DNA of 64,000 nucleotides from Pseudomonas chlororaphis (GTDB lineage Bacteria; Pseudomonadota; Gammaproteobacteria; Pseudomonadales; Pseudomonadaceae): NCBI GenBank assembly GCA_001023535.1, contig CP011020.1, positions 1,457,001 to 1,521,000 of the forward strand, read 5' to 3'. Shown piece by piece: positions 50,345 to 59,306 of this stretch (position 1 is its first letter; each line of letters starts with the position of its first letter). The notes under the pieces were generated by a model. It saw only the letters and a program-made list of their open reading frames with translations, ran no database searches and was not told where the DNA came from. The position numbers and the translations under genes were made by a program.

Positions 50345-51169
50345 GTGACGTTCATTTCCTACGCACAAAACTTCGAAGACATACGCCTGTGGCGCGCCCT
50401 TCAACAGGTGGAGAACGGCTTTTACCTCGACGTCGGCGCCAACCATCCGACCGATGATTCCGTTACCCGGGCTTTCTACGACCACGGCTGGCAGGGTATC
50501 AACATCGAACCGGTGCAGGCCTACTACGCCGCGCTCTGCCAGGAGCGTCCCCGAGACATCAACCTGCAATGCGTGGCCGGCGACAACGCCGACAGCCTGA
50601 CCTTCTACACCATCGCCGACACCGGGCTGTCCACCGTCGAACCCAACGTCGCCCAACAGCACCGCGACGCCGGCATGGACGTGCGCACCCAAACCGTCCA
50701 ATCCCGCACCCTGGCCTCGATCTGCGAAGAGCATGTGCAGGACCGCCCCATCCACTTCTTGAAAATCGACGTGGAAGGCCACGAAGAAACCGTGCTGCGC
50801 GGCATGGACTTCAGCCGCTGGCGCCCCTGGATCATCCTCATCGAAACCCCATGGGCCCGCGACCAGGCCTGGGAAGCCCTGGTGACCGGCGCCGGCTACC
50901 AGTCCATCCTGTTCGACGGCATCAACACCTACTACCTCGCCGAAGAACACCTGGCCCTCAAGCCGGCCTTCGACATCCCACCCTGCAACCTCGACGGCTT
51001 CCAACTGCGCAAAGGCCACCCCTTCAGCCACCCCCTGGACGACACCGACGCCCAACTGACCGCCGCCCTGCAACGCGCCGAACAGGCCGAGGCCCAACTC
51101 CACGCCATCCAAAACAGCCGTACCTGGCGCGCCTTGCAGAAACTGCGCAACGTGCTGCACCGCACCTGA
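50345..51169 (+). CDS. FkbM family methyltransferase
   Basis: A 274-residue methyltransferase. FkbM motifs are YLDVGANHPTDDSVTRAFYDHG and INIEPVQAYY, then FLKIDVEGHEETVLRGMDF. The start is taken at the GTG 50345, which has AAGGA 6 nt upstream. A TTG 33 nt earlier is the alternative. A short helical tail (AALQRAEQAEAQLHAIQNSR) is a coiled coil of the kind found on glycan-modifying enzymes. FkbM proteins O-methylate sugars or polyketides. The substrate here is unknown. It abuts tRNA-Thr. Confidence 0.88.
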   Translation: MTFISYAQNFEDIRLWRALQQVENGFYLDVGANHPTDDSVTRAFYDHGWQGINIEPVQAYYAALCQERPRDINLQCVAGDNADSLTFYTIADTGLSTVEPNVAQQHRDAGMDVRTQTVQSRTLASICEEHVQDRPIHFLKIDVEGHEETVLRGMDFSRWRPWIILIETPWARDQAWEALVTGAGYQSILFDGINTYYLAEEHLALKPAFDIPPCNLDGFQLRKGHPFSHPLDDTDAQLTAALQRAEQAEAQLHAIQNSRTWRALQKLRNVLHRT

Positions 51170-51244
51170 GCCAACCTCGCGCAAAAATATTCAGAATTCA
51201 GGGGTTTACAGAACGCGCCCAACCGCTATAATCGTCGCCCACAC

Positions 51245-51320
<76 letters not shown>

Positions 51321-51363
51321 TCCAAGGTTCCATAGAAGGCTTTCAAAATCTCTGGAACCCCCG

Positions 51364-51391
51364 AAAAACCCGCCTTCTGGCGGGTTTTTTC
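51364..51391 (+). terminator. Rho-independent terminator after tRNA-Thr (island-borne)
   Basis: AAACCCGCC TTCT GGCGGGTTT followed by a T run. It lies inside the island, while the presumed original tRNA terminator is now beyond attR at 59333-59371. The island thus carries a replacement terminator for the tRNA. Confidence 0.85.
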
Positions 51392-51442
51392 GTTTTGGCA
51401 TTCCATCGGTTTCCGTCAGAAACCGGTGGATTCCAACCGTTT

Positions 51443-52377
51443 TAAGGGTAGAGTTTGGGATACAGGTCACTTCGATAAAAGGGAGTACCCTTATGTCGCG
51501 CACCACAGCTCCGCTCTCCGACGCAGCTTGCCGCTTGGCAAAACCTACAGACCGCGCCTACAAGCTTTTCGACGGCGATGGCCTCTATCTCCTAGTCCAA
51601 CCCAATGGCCGCAAAGGCTGGCGGCTCCGTTACGTCAAACCTGACGGACGGGAAGGACTGACCTCGTTCGGCAACTACCCCGTCATTGGCCTCGCCGATG
51701 CGCGCCGCAAGCGCTTGGAAGTCAAGCGAATGCTGGCAGATGGCGTTGATCCTATAGAGACCAAGCACCAAGCCAAGGCGGAAGCCGTAATCAAAGGCAG
51801 AACCTTTGAAAGCGTTGCGCTCGACTGGCATACGGAAATGTCGGCCAAGTGGGCACCAGGCCATTCCAAGACTGTGATGAGTCGCCTCAAAACCCACGTG
51901 TTCCCGCTGATCGGCGCTCGCGCCATTGTCGACCTCGACACCCATGACCTCATGCAGCCCTTGGAAGCGATCAAGAAGCGCGGAACAATAGACGTAGCTT
52001 TAAGGGTACAAAACTACCTGCAGAGCATCATGCGCGAGGCAAAACGCCTCCGGCTTATCACCGCCAACCCTGCATACGACCTCGAAGGCTTGATCAAAGC
52101 CCCGCGGGTGGTACATCGCCCCGCTCTACCCTTATCGCGACTGCCGGAACTACAGGAGCGGATCGACACCTATAAAGGCCGGGCACTTACCCGTCTGACG
52201 GTGATGCTGTCGCTGCATGTGTTTGTACGATCCAGCGAGCTGCGTTTCGCACGCTGGAGCGAGTTCGACCTCAAGCGCGGCACCTGGGAGATACCGGACA
52301 CTCGACCCGCGTTGGAAGGCGTACCCTTTTCCACAAGGGGTACGAAGATGGCAGGGGATATCCATTTAGTACCCTTA
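51443..52377. repeat. Dispersed octamer TACCCTTA, five copies in and before int
   Basis: Exact copies occur at 51443-51450 (reverse), 51486-51493 (forward, overlapping the int start codon), 52001-52008 (reverse), 52127-52134 (forward) and 52370-52377 (forward). A one-mismatch copy is at 52322-52329. Chance would give far fewer in 935 bp. Those at 51443 and 51486 form an inverted pair around the int promoter region and could be integrase or regulator binding sites. Purpose unproven. Confidence 0.5.
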
Positions 52378-52815
52378 TCGCCGCAAGCAGTGGCGCTACT
52401 CGAAAAAATCCATGCACTCACAGGCAAATTCGCATTGGTCTTCGCAGGTGATGCCAAACCCTGGAAGCCCATGTCCGAAAATACCGTGAACAACGCGCTA
52501 CGGACTATGGGATACGACACCAAAACCGATATCTGCGGGCATGGGTTTCGTTCGATGGCCTGCAGCGCACTGATCGAGTCAGGATTGTGGTCGGAGACAG
52601 CCATTGAAAGGCAGATGAGCCACAAGGAACGCAACAACGTCCGCGCCGCTTACATCCACAAGGCCGAGTTCATTGAGGAGCGCAGGCTAATCATGAATTG
52701 GTGGAGCCGGTATCTGGAGACCAACCGGCAGGAGCATCTCACTCCACACGAATTCGCGAACCAGACCGGAGCGAACGTCACTCGCCTAAAAGCAAAACGT
52801 GGCGCAACTGAGTAA
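51493..52815 (+). CDS. int: Tyrosine-type integrase (P4 family, DUF4102 N-terminus)
   Basis: A 440-residue site-specific recombinase. The N-terminal DUF4102 arm-binding domain is GDGLYLLVQPNGRKGWRLRY with GLADARRKRLEVKRMLADGVDP-type sequence. A core-binding domain spans residues about 105-190. The catalytic residues are Arg246 (VRSSELRFARW), His350 and Arg353 (HGFRSMA), His377 (MSHKERN) and Tyr387 (AAYIHKAEF). It drives recombination at the tRNA-Thr 3' end. An octamer TACCCTTA occurs upstream, at the start codon and three times within the gene. No frameshift is visible, so it appears functional. Confidence 0.95.
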   Translation: MSRTTAPLSDAACRLAKPTDRAYKLFDGDGLYLLVQPNGRKGWRLRYVKPDGREGLTSFGNYPVIGLADARRKRLEVKRMLADGVDPIETKHQAKAEAVIKGRTFESVALDWHTEMSAKWAPGHSKTVMSRLKTHVFPLIGARAIVDLDTHDLMQPLEAIKKRGTIDVALRVQNYLQSIMREAKRLRLITANPAYDLEGLIKAPRVVHRPALPLSRLPELQERIDTYKGRALTRLTVMLSLHVFVRSSELRFARWSEFDLKRGTWEIPDTRPALEGVPFSTRGTKMAGDIHLVPLSPQAVALLEKIHALTGKFALVFAGDAKPWKPMSENTVNNALRTMGYDTKTDICGHGFRSMACSALIESGLWSETAIERQMSHKERNNVRAAYIHKAEFIEERRLIMNWWSRYLETNRQEHLTPHEFANQTGANVTRLKAKRGATE

Positions 52816-53723
52816 GTGCTCGGTCTACATATATCAGTGGTCCGCTTGTCCACGCGGGTCCATCCAAACAGGGCTGCAAAGCCGCCCTGCTTGGATGGAC
52901 CTCACTTAAAAAATCTAAAGCCCACGTAACTGTCTGTGGAAAACCACTGATTTCCACCGGTGGATAATTTCATCCACAGCCGCAAAACTCCCGAAAATTC
53001 GAGCCTTGACCCGAATTATCCACAGGCGTAGAAAAGATCGGGCAAAGCGCTGTCGTTGACAGCAACCCAGGTAGCCAGAACCTTTAAGGCTACGCCACAC
53101 GGTGGTGGTTCTCCCAAAGTGCGATTAGCGTCCGGCGGCTCGCACGGTCACAGCGATGTGATGGATGCCTACTTTTACCAGTGTGCCCACTGCGGCAACT
53201 CACCCCCTTTCATAGCTGCCCTGCAGCAACCTATCCCTTTGGCCATTCATTGCGCCAACCTGCGCCCGTCTCTTTCTTCCGGAAAGAGACGGGCGCTCCT
53301 ACCGCTGCTGCAGCCCAACTCGTACAAGGCATTGCGGCATTTTCCTTCGTGACAATCGGCGTGACAAATACCGAAGTCACCAGCAACAGCGATGCAGATG
53401 ATGGTGCCGCAATCCACGGAATGGACTTCACCTGACTGACAGTCAGGCATGCCCCGGTCATCGCTTCACTGCCTTAACCCGACTCAGGATCTCGCGGCGC
53501 TGGTCTCGTCAGCCAGTGCAGCCTCCACCCGCCCACTTCTTCGGAAGTGCTCAGGAGGCCAGATCATGAGATGCCCAAGCTCCCGGTCGTAAGGAGCCGC
53601 CAGTCCCGCGTTAGTGGACAACCCTCACAGGTCGCAGGGGCCTTGATCCCTGATAACACTCAACATTCTTGGCGGGATGACGTGGGGAAGGTTTTGAGGC
53701 TCAGCTTCGAGAGGAGTTTGATC
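52816..53723. other. Gene-poor stretch between the two recombinase genes
   Basis: About 900 bp with no gene that I can support. It contains four DnaA-box-like sequences (52935-52943, 52959-52967, about 52972-52978, 53016-53024, the last a perfect TTATCCACA). A perfect 14-bp-stem hairpin (GCGCCCGTCTCTTT, 53262-53275, with its complement at 53283-53296) follows. A short minus-strand frame (53247-53450, 67 codons) is unusually rich in cysteine and histidine but cannot be confirmed. GAGGAG at 53711-53716 is the ribosome site of the next gene. Confidence 0.5.
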
Positions 53724-54701
53724 ATGGCATTGGTCGGGAAAAGGGATGGGCGCAATTTTGGGTGGGGTCGGCAACTGAGCTATGCCGGGCCGCAGGCATT
53801 ACGGGACATATATGGTGGTGGTCACTACAGCACGGTCAAAACGCACAGCGACCGGTGGCAAGCATTCGTGCGCTGGTGCAGATCGGAGGATGGGCCGGGC
53901 GTTAATGATGCACGACAAATAAATCGGCAGACACTTGCTGACTATGCGTTGCATCTGCGTAATTTGGTCGAGGTCGGCGAGCTGGCCGTTGCTACCGCAC
54001 AGAATTGCCTATCCAGCGTAAACCGGACCATGGCAGCGCTTCGCGGTGATCAGCACGTGAAGCTGCCAAGCCCGAGCAAGGCACTAGGAATGCAGCGCAC
54101 CACCGTTCGTACGACTGCTCCACAAGGTCAGGATCGTCAGCGAGTTAAATGTATAGCCGGGATACTCCGCGAAATACATCCCCGCGCTGCAGCCATACTA
54201 CTCCTAGCACGTGCTACCGGGATGCGTTTGCGCGAGGCAGTGCTAGCGGATCTCATACGGCTGAACCGTGAGGCCAATCAGCTTGGCAGGATAAATATCC
54301 AAGAAGGTACCAAAGGCGGCCGCAGGGGTGCTACGGCGTCTCGCTGGATCGAAGTAGATGAACATATTCTCGAAGCACTTCGCTACGCTAAACAGGTCAC
54401 TCCGTACGGTAGCCGAAACTTAATTGCATCAACCGAGACTTATATCAGTTTCCAGCGGGACACTATAAGACCATCCCGACAAATTCTAAAATTGCACAAT
54501 CTCAAAGGATTTCATGAGTTGCGGGCGGCGTACGCATGTGAGCGCTATGAGAAAATCACCGGCCACCTCGCACCAGTATTTGGCGTCATCTGCGGTCGTC
54601 CCCATAGAAACATTGACAGACGGGCTCGTTTACAACTCAGCTATGAACTAGGACACGGTCGAATCGACGTGGCTTCGGCTTATATAGGAAGTGCAGTATG
54701 A
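53724..54701 (+). CDS. Integrase domain-containing recombinase (Integrase_1 family)
   Basis: A 325-residue tyrosine recombinase of the type with an N-terminal Phage_integr_N and C-terminal Integrase_1 domain, common on Pseudomonas islands. Catalytic positions are Arg168 (ATGMRLREAVLADLI), His264 and Arg267 (FHELRAAYA), His311 (LGHGRIDVASAYIG) and Tyr320. The ATG at 53724 has GAGGAG 8 nt upstream, while the frame is open 59 codons further without a ribosome site. It may serve a different element from the first integrase. The codon mix is less GC-rich than the backbone. Confidence 0.85.
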   Translation: MALVGKRDGRNFGWGRQLSYAGPQALRDIYGGGHYSTVKTHSDRWQAFVRWCRSEDGPGVNDARQINRQTLADYALHLRNLVEVGELAVATAQNCLSSVNRTMAALRGDQHVKLPSPSKALGMQRTTVRTTAPQGQDRQRVKCIAGILREIHPRAAAILLLARATGMRLREAVLADLIRLNREANQLGRINIQEGTKGGRRGATASRWIEVDEHILEALRYAKQVTPYGSRNLIASTETYISFQRDTIRPSRQILKLHNLKGFHELRAAYACERYEKITGHLAPVFGVICGRPHRNIDRRARLQLSYELGHGRIDVASAYIGSAV

Positions 54702-54732
54702 GAGGCGAGTATAATATGGAGCTTTTTCTATC

Positions 54733-54967
54733 TTGAGTTCTGAATGGCGCACCCGCGACACGCAACCGCCACATCCGCCAAGCTAACGAAATCCAAAGAG
54801 CGATATATGAACGATGGCATCGTAATAATCCGTGGTCTTGGAGGCGTAAACATTTAGCTTGGTTTCTGACCCACGGCCTAGAAAAACATTCCAAATCAAC
54901 TCAATACTATTATTTATTAACAGTACGCCTGATAGCCTCGCGAAGAGCAAAGACTTGGAAATTTTAA
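54733..54967 (+). pseudogene. Frameshifted small gene after the second recombinase
   Basis: From TTG 54733 the frame reads LSSEWRTRDTQPPH, then a +1 shift near 54770 continues as HIRQANEIQRAIYERWHRNN and on to TQYYYLLTVRLIASRRAKTW before TAA (54965-54967). The second part looks strongly protein-like (helical, W/Y/R-rich). It resembles small hypothetical proteins that follow Integrase_1 genes on other islands, as far as I recall. No ATG exists in the downstream frame, so it is either a broken gene or starts at a rare codon. Confidence 0.45.
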
Positions 54968-55040
54968 CCCCCCCCGTTGGATCTCATGACCCATTAGGTA
55001 TTTTATTGGGGAGAGAATTAATCACCTCCCCTGCTACCTA

Positions 55041-57035
55041 TCAATCTAATTTTACAACTTCAACCTCATCAAAATAGTCCCCAATAGATGAAGCTTCCTC
55101 TTCACCCATAAGCCGTACACAGGTCAAATTTTCAATAGCTCGTGAGCACGCAACATACATAATCTTCTGATTTTCAGCCGACACAGGGCCTGCTGAGAAT
55201 ATATTAGTAAACTTATAGTCTCGCCAAAAGAACTCATCCACTACAACTAATACGTTTCTTATCCCTGAGCCTTTCGTCTTGTGCATGGTTATAAAATTTG
55301 TTTTCTCCGACAAATAATCGTAGTAATTAAACACCTCGCCCAAGGTTATTTTTTCGCCAAAAAACTCGGTATAAAACAAATCCCGTTTTACATCTCGCTC
55401 CAAATCTCCAAATTCATAATCATCAATATCGAATCCTGATTTATTTAATTTACTACAACTGTCAATACCTGATATGTAAAGCTTCTTAAAATCAGTGTAC
55501 CTGGCGTCCCCATTCATCTGCTCAATGAAGTGATCTCTTCTTTTTATGAAGCGTTCGTAGGACTCCGAACTTTTTATCAACTTCAGCTGAAAAGATTCGA
55601 GTATCGCCTTGTGCCCAGAGCAGTTCAATTCGAAAACCTGCTTGAATGCAGCTAGCAACTCATCCTTTTGACGAACTGAATCTAATACAAACCCAGATTT
55701 TTTTACAGTGCGGATAACGTTAGAATGTCTACGAGACGAAACATCTTGATATAGTTCATACAAATCATCAAAATGGCACGTAGTTAGTACTTTCTCTAGG
55801 TTTTCATTCGTGGACTGACCAAATCGAGAGTTGAAAATCTCGTACAAACGACCAAACCCTGCTTCTAACGCTACAGCTTTGTTTGTCAGCATTAGCATTT
55901 TGTAGTTATCAAAACCCTGAGCTCTTTCAATCAACTTATAAAGTTTTTCGACATATAAATCCTTTGCCTCACGAGAGCTTTGCTGATTAGGCTTCTCTTC
56001 GCAAATCGCATAAACCAGTTTCACTTTACCTTGGCGCTCGACCAAAGTTTCTAAAAGACCGCCATCAAAAACCCTCAAGGCAACATTTTGTTTTAATCCG
56101 TCGTTCCTCAAGTTATTTATAAGCCTTACAACCTGCTCCGAGCATCTATAGTTATCCTCCTTTTCAATTTTCTCTAACGCACCAGATTGTACATATGACT
56201 CAACATCCCCAACCCCCTCCTCATATATACCTTGCATCGAATCGCCGAAAAAACCGAATATTATATTTTGATCAATTGCAACATAGTTAAGAAACGCTCT
56301 AACCACATCAGGAGAAGTATCTTGATACTCGTCAACAAATATATAATCATACTTGTCAGACAAAATTTTCCGCAATTTCGCGCGCTTCACCAATAGAGAA
56401 ACCGCTAGCTTAATGAGCCCATCATGGCCGAAACTTAGATCGCGAAGACTATTAAACACGGTTTCATTATAAGAAACTTTATGAGCGGGAACCCCTTCAA
56501 TATGCTTCAATATATGGGAATTTAAATATTTAATCTTATCGTTTAAAACTTTGTTTGCCGCGGCAGGATCTCTATCATAAACAGGCTTACCTAGTACTTT
56601 TTCCTCTTTTGTTCTAAGTATAAAATATGCCTTTTCGGCATATTTCTCGTATGCCCTTTTATAGCGAGCATGCTCGCGTTTCTTATATTCCTTCTCATCA
56701 TCCAAGGCCTCCCCTCGCGTGAATTCAGGCAGAAGGAAAATTTCGTGTATGACCTTATGCAGATCGAGCCGGAAGGTTTTTACGATTCCATTCATAAACG
56801 AATGAATTGTGCTGATGGTATGCAGATCACCTGCTCGCATCTTGATCTCATCAGCAGCCAAATTCGTATGGGTAATACATGCCACCCTCTTATCTGGCAT
56901 ATTTTTTGAAATGTGGTCTAACAACTTCTTCAAGGTTTCGGTCTTCCCACTTCCTGCTCCCCCCTGGAGTAGGAAACTCTTCCCCCGCGCTAGGCAGGAC
57001 AAAACCTGATCAAACGGAGTCATTCGGATATCCAT
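55041..57035 (-). CDS. gajB: UvrD-like superfamily 1 helicase, Gabija GajB-like
   Basis: A 664-residue SF1 helicase/ATPase. Walker A GGAGSGKT is at residues 25-32, motif Ia ITHTNLAADEI at 54-64, and Walker B YDYIFVDEYQDT at 229-240. GDSMQGIYEEG (motif III) follows at 264. C-terminal motifs are YRCSEQVVRLINNL, MHKTKGSGIRNVLVVVDEFF in parts, and MYVACSRAIENL. A charged insertion sits between Ia and Walker B. In Gabija the helicase partners a nuclease that attacks phage DNA. The start overlaps the nuclease stop by 16 nt. It is longer than the roughly 500-residue reference GajB. AT-rich codons point to recent transfer. Confidence 0.82.
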   Translation of the reverse strand: MDIRMTPFDQVLSCLARGKSFLLQGGAGSGKTETLKKLLDHISKNMPDKRVACITHTNLAADEIKMRAGDLHTISTIHSFMNGIVKTFRLDLHKVIHEIFLLPEFTRGEALDDEKEYKKREHARYKRAYEKYAEKAYFILRTKEEKVLGKPVYDRDPAAANKVLNDKIKYLNSHILKHIEGVPAHKVSYNETVFNSLRDLSFGHDGLIKLAVSLLVKRAKLRKILSDKYDYIFVDEYQDTSPDVVRAFLNYVAIDQNIIFGFFGDSMQGIYEEGVGDVESYVQSGALEKIEKEDNYRCSEQVVRLINNLRNDGLKQNVALRVFDGGLLETLVERQGKVKLVYAICEEKPNQQSSREAKDLYVEKLYKLIERAQGFDNYKMLMLTNKAVALEAGFGRLYEIFNSRFGQSTNENLEKVLTTCHFDDLYELYQDVSSRRHSNVIRTVKKSGFVLDSVRQKDELLAAFKQVFELNCSGHKAILESFQLKLIKSSESYERFIKRRDHFIEQMNGDARYTDFKKLYISGIDSCSKLNKSGFDIDDYEFGDLERDVKRDLFYTEFFGEKITLGEVFNYYDYLSEKTNFITMHKTKGSGIRNVLVVVDEFFWRDYKFTNIFSAGPVSAENQKIMYVACSRAIENLTCVRLMGEEEASSIGDYFDEVEVVKLD

Positions 57036-58972
57036 TCCAACGCCTCCTCAATATAGGTGGGAATACGCCAAGTAACTTGGTCATCAGTTAGTGCCAAGTA
57101 CAACAGAGAGGACGCGAACGCAGATTTTTTATCCAATACTTTATCAATCAAATCGTAGGCATCTAGCCCTGCATCAAACTCATGCACGTTCTTCAATCCA
57201 TTTATGCTATCAATTTTCTTTTTAATCAACTCCTTATTGACATGCAAAAAAGCATCCTCAAAACTCCTCGCATGATATTTCTCTTCCTCCTTCTGATAAG
57301 CAATATATATATTAGAGTAAGCATGCTTTAGATCATGCGAAACTAATCTAGCGAACCAACTGGCGAACTTAGCTTCATCAGAGAAGTCGGGAGCATCATA
57401 GTAATGTTTTAACGTGGCATTGCTAATGTGATCTGCGTCAACAACCTTGGAGGAGAGATAAGTTGTTTTGGGCTTATCTTTGCTTAAATCAAGGGTCTTT
57501 TTGGTTGTATCTATATCCGTGATGACAAGAGTTTTGATTTCCAAGAACTCTAGAAAATGCCTAAACGCCTTGGCATTAGCACCGACTTCTAAAATTGTAA
57601 CATTTTGGGAAAACAATGAAATATGGTCTTTACTGTGGAGCTTTGACTTATCAAATAGCTCTACAAAGTAAGGCCAGAGCATTCGTTCAGTAACACCCTC
57701 AATAAATATCACCTTGCTTGCAAAAAACAGCTCGCACGAATTGAGAGTTAGGTACTGCTCTAGAAACTTAAATGAATCTTCATCGTCGCCATACTTAGCT
57801 TTCAGCTCAGCATGGAAATTTTTTATTTTTGTCTTACCTTCTGAGTTTTGCAAATACCTTATGTCTTTAAAATCACACTGCGAAACAATATGAGATGAAT
57901 GCGTAGTAATTACGGCCTGAATATTGTCAATCTCATTCAAGATACTTTTTATTTGATTGGCAAAAATATATTGCATCTGTGGATGCGTATGCGCCTCTGG
58001 CTCCTCGATAAAAAGGAGATTTATATTTTTTCCGGTTTTGGCAAACGACTCTTTCTTGATCTCAACACTCAAAAGCAAATAAAGTATATTCATATGACCG
58101 AGACCATTGAACGTCTCGGGGAGAAATTCGGCGCGGTCTCCATACACCACTTGCGAGCTATTCTCCAAAACCTCATTTGATTCAAGATTGGATACAACCT
58201 TGATATCTTCAATCCCCAAAAAGGCTTTAGACGTCTTTAAGAATGGCTCAAAAAAATCCTTATAGCTGTTTTCAAGACTCTCATCAATTTGCAGGAGCAA
58301 GTTATTAATCGGATCGAAGTCCGTGACATCCTTATTAGCCTTATTGAAATATTGCGTTGTCAGCTTCGAAAGCATTTTCTTGCCGCCTTCGCTGCTAGCA
58401 ACATCTCGCTTAGCATGAATTATTTGGAAATTAATCAGATCCCTGACCGAAGTGATGTCTTTCTTTACAAGCCTAGTCCGGTTTTCCAGAAGTAGATCTT
58501 CATCATTCGCATATGCATAGACATGTACCTGTAAGTACCGATCAAGGTTTTTTCGAAGAAACCTCTCCCTTTCACCATCGAATTGCTCTATATCTCTCAG
58601 CAATAAATCCTTGTTTATAACGCACTCGAATAAAATATTTACTTTGTTTACTTTACTATCAAGATCCAACATAAATTCTGATAGGTGTCGCAAATTGTCT
58701 TCGTCATCGTACTCAATTTCAATCCTCATACTTATCGATAGAGGAACAACGTCAGTTCCGTGATCTATCGCAACTAGATCCTTACGAATCGCCAAAGGAA
58801 AATCATGGTAATTAAAGGCAACACCTGACTCGTAGAATTTTTCAAAAAGCACAAGCAAGGATGTTTTACCACTATTATTTCTACCAATAAGCAAAGATAA
58901 ACTATCCCGCAAATCTAACGTCACATCCTGCAAAGCCCGAAAATTTACAGCTGAGATTTTAGTGATCTTCAT
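57020..58972 (-). CDS. gajA: OLD-family ATPase with TOPRIM nuclease, Gabija GajA-like
   Basis: A 650-residue class 2 OLD nuclease. The N-terminal ABC-type ATPase has Walker A GRNNSGKTS (residues 30-38) and a long coiled insertion. Walker B FIEEPEAHTHPQ is at 321-332 and the His-switch ITTHSSH at 355-361. The C-terminal TOPRIM has Glu425 (VIFIEGVTE), Asp486 and Asp488 (VITDIDTTKK), and the RSFED motif at 569-573. GajA-type proteins are nucleotide-gated DNA-nicking nucleases. It is the first gene of the pair and slightly longer than the reference GajA (about 580 residues). Strong AT bias. Confidence 0.85.
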   Translation of the reverse strand: MKITKISAVNFRALQDVTLDLRDSLSLLIGRNNSGKTSLLVLFEKFYESGVAFNYHDFPLAIRKDLVAIDHGTDVVPLSISMRIEIEYDDEDNLRHLSEFMLDLDSKVNKVNILFECVINKDLLLRDIEQFDGERERFLRKNLDRYLQVHVYAYANDEDLLLENRTRLVKKDITSVRDLINFQIIHAKRDVASSEGGKKMLSKLTTQYFNKANKDVTDFDPINNLLLQIDESLENSYKDFFEPFLKTSKAFLGIEDIKVVSNLESNEVLENSSQVVYGDRAEFLPETFNGLGHMNILYLLLSVEIKKESFAKTGKNINLLFIEEPEAHTHPQMQYIFANQIKSILNEIDNIQAVITTHSSHIVSQCDFKDIRYLQNSEGKTKIKNFHAELKAKYGDDEDSFKFLEQYLTLNSCELFFASKVIFIEGVTERMLWPYFVELFDKSKLHSKDHISLFSQNVTILEVGANAKAFRHFLEFLEIKTLVITDIDTTKKTLDLSKDKPKTTYLSSKVVDADHISNATLKHYYDAPDFSDEAKFASWFARLVSHDLKHAYSNIYIAYQKEEEKYHARSFEDAFLHVNKELIKKKIDSINGLKNVHEFDAGLDAYDLIDKVLDKKSAFASSLLYLALTDDQVTWRIPTYIEEALEWISE

Positions 58973-59306
58973 GTAGGTCTCTTATATCCATTTAGAGCAA
59001 AGATTACGCACTTTCAAACACTTGGAGGTTAATATGTCTTTGAAACATAAATTTCAAGAATACCTTCCCCGCGAAATTTTTATTCACATATTATTTTAAA
59101 TCTGCCTTGAGCCTGCTTCGAAAGATCGAATGGCTTCAATATAGCCTAAGCATAGCCTTTTGCCATTTATCGATTTGACCTGCGAGAGTCCAGGACTGAG
59201 AGGTAACGGCGTCGAGCTGTGTGAGAAAGCAAAAGGGTAGCAATAGAGGTAACAGTTAAAATATCAACCATTTATCCTATTGATAAATATGAAAAATATT
59301 TCGTTT
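58973..59306. other. Leader of the defence operon up to the right island junction
   Basis: About 330 bp with no gene. On the minus strand, TTGAAA and TAAATG with a 17-nt spacer (about 59004-59032 region) could be the promoter of the OLD-nuclease gene. The rest is AT-rich and shows no recognisable motif. Confidence 0.4.

Noticed and set aside
53056..53352. Plus-strand frame of 98 codons in the gene-poor stretch
   Set aside because: It contains a CAHCG-like piece but has no ribosome site, runs through the long hairpin and lacks any family signature.
54637..54894. Minus-strand frame of 85 codons between the second recombinase and the defence pair
   Set aside because: It overlaps the recombinase 3' end and the frameshifted plus-strand gene, which fits protein-like sequence far better.
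55041..58972. The ATPase-helicase pair as PARIS, Septu or RecBCD-like
   Set aside because: PARIS needs a DUF4435 partner and Septu an HNH nuclease, neither of which is present; the second gene has UvrD-type helicase motifs but no RecB nuclease domain.
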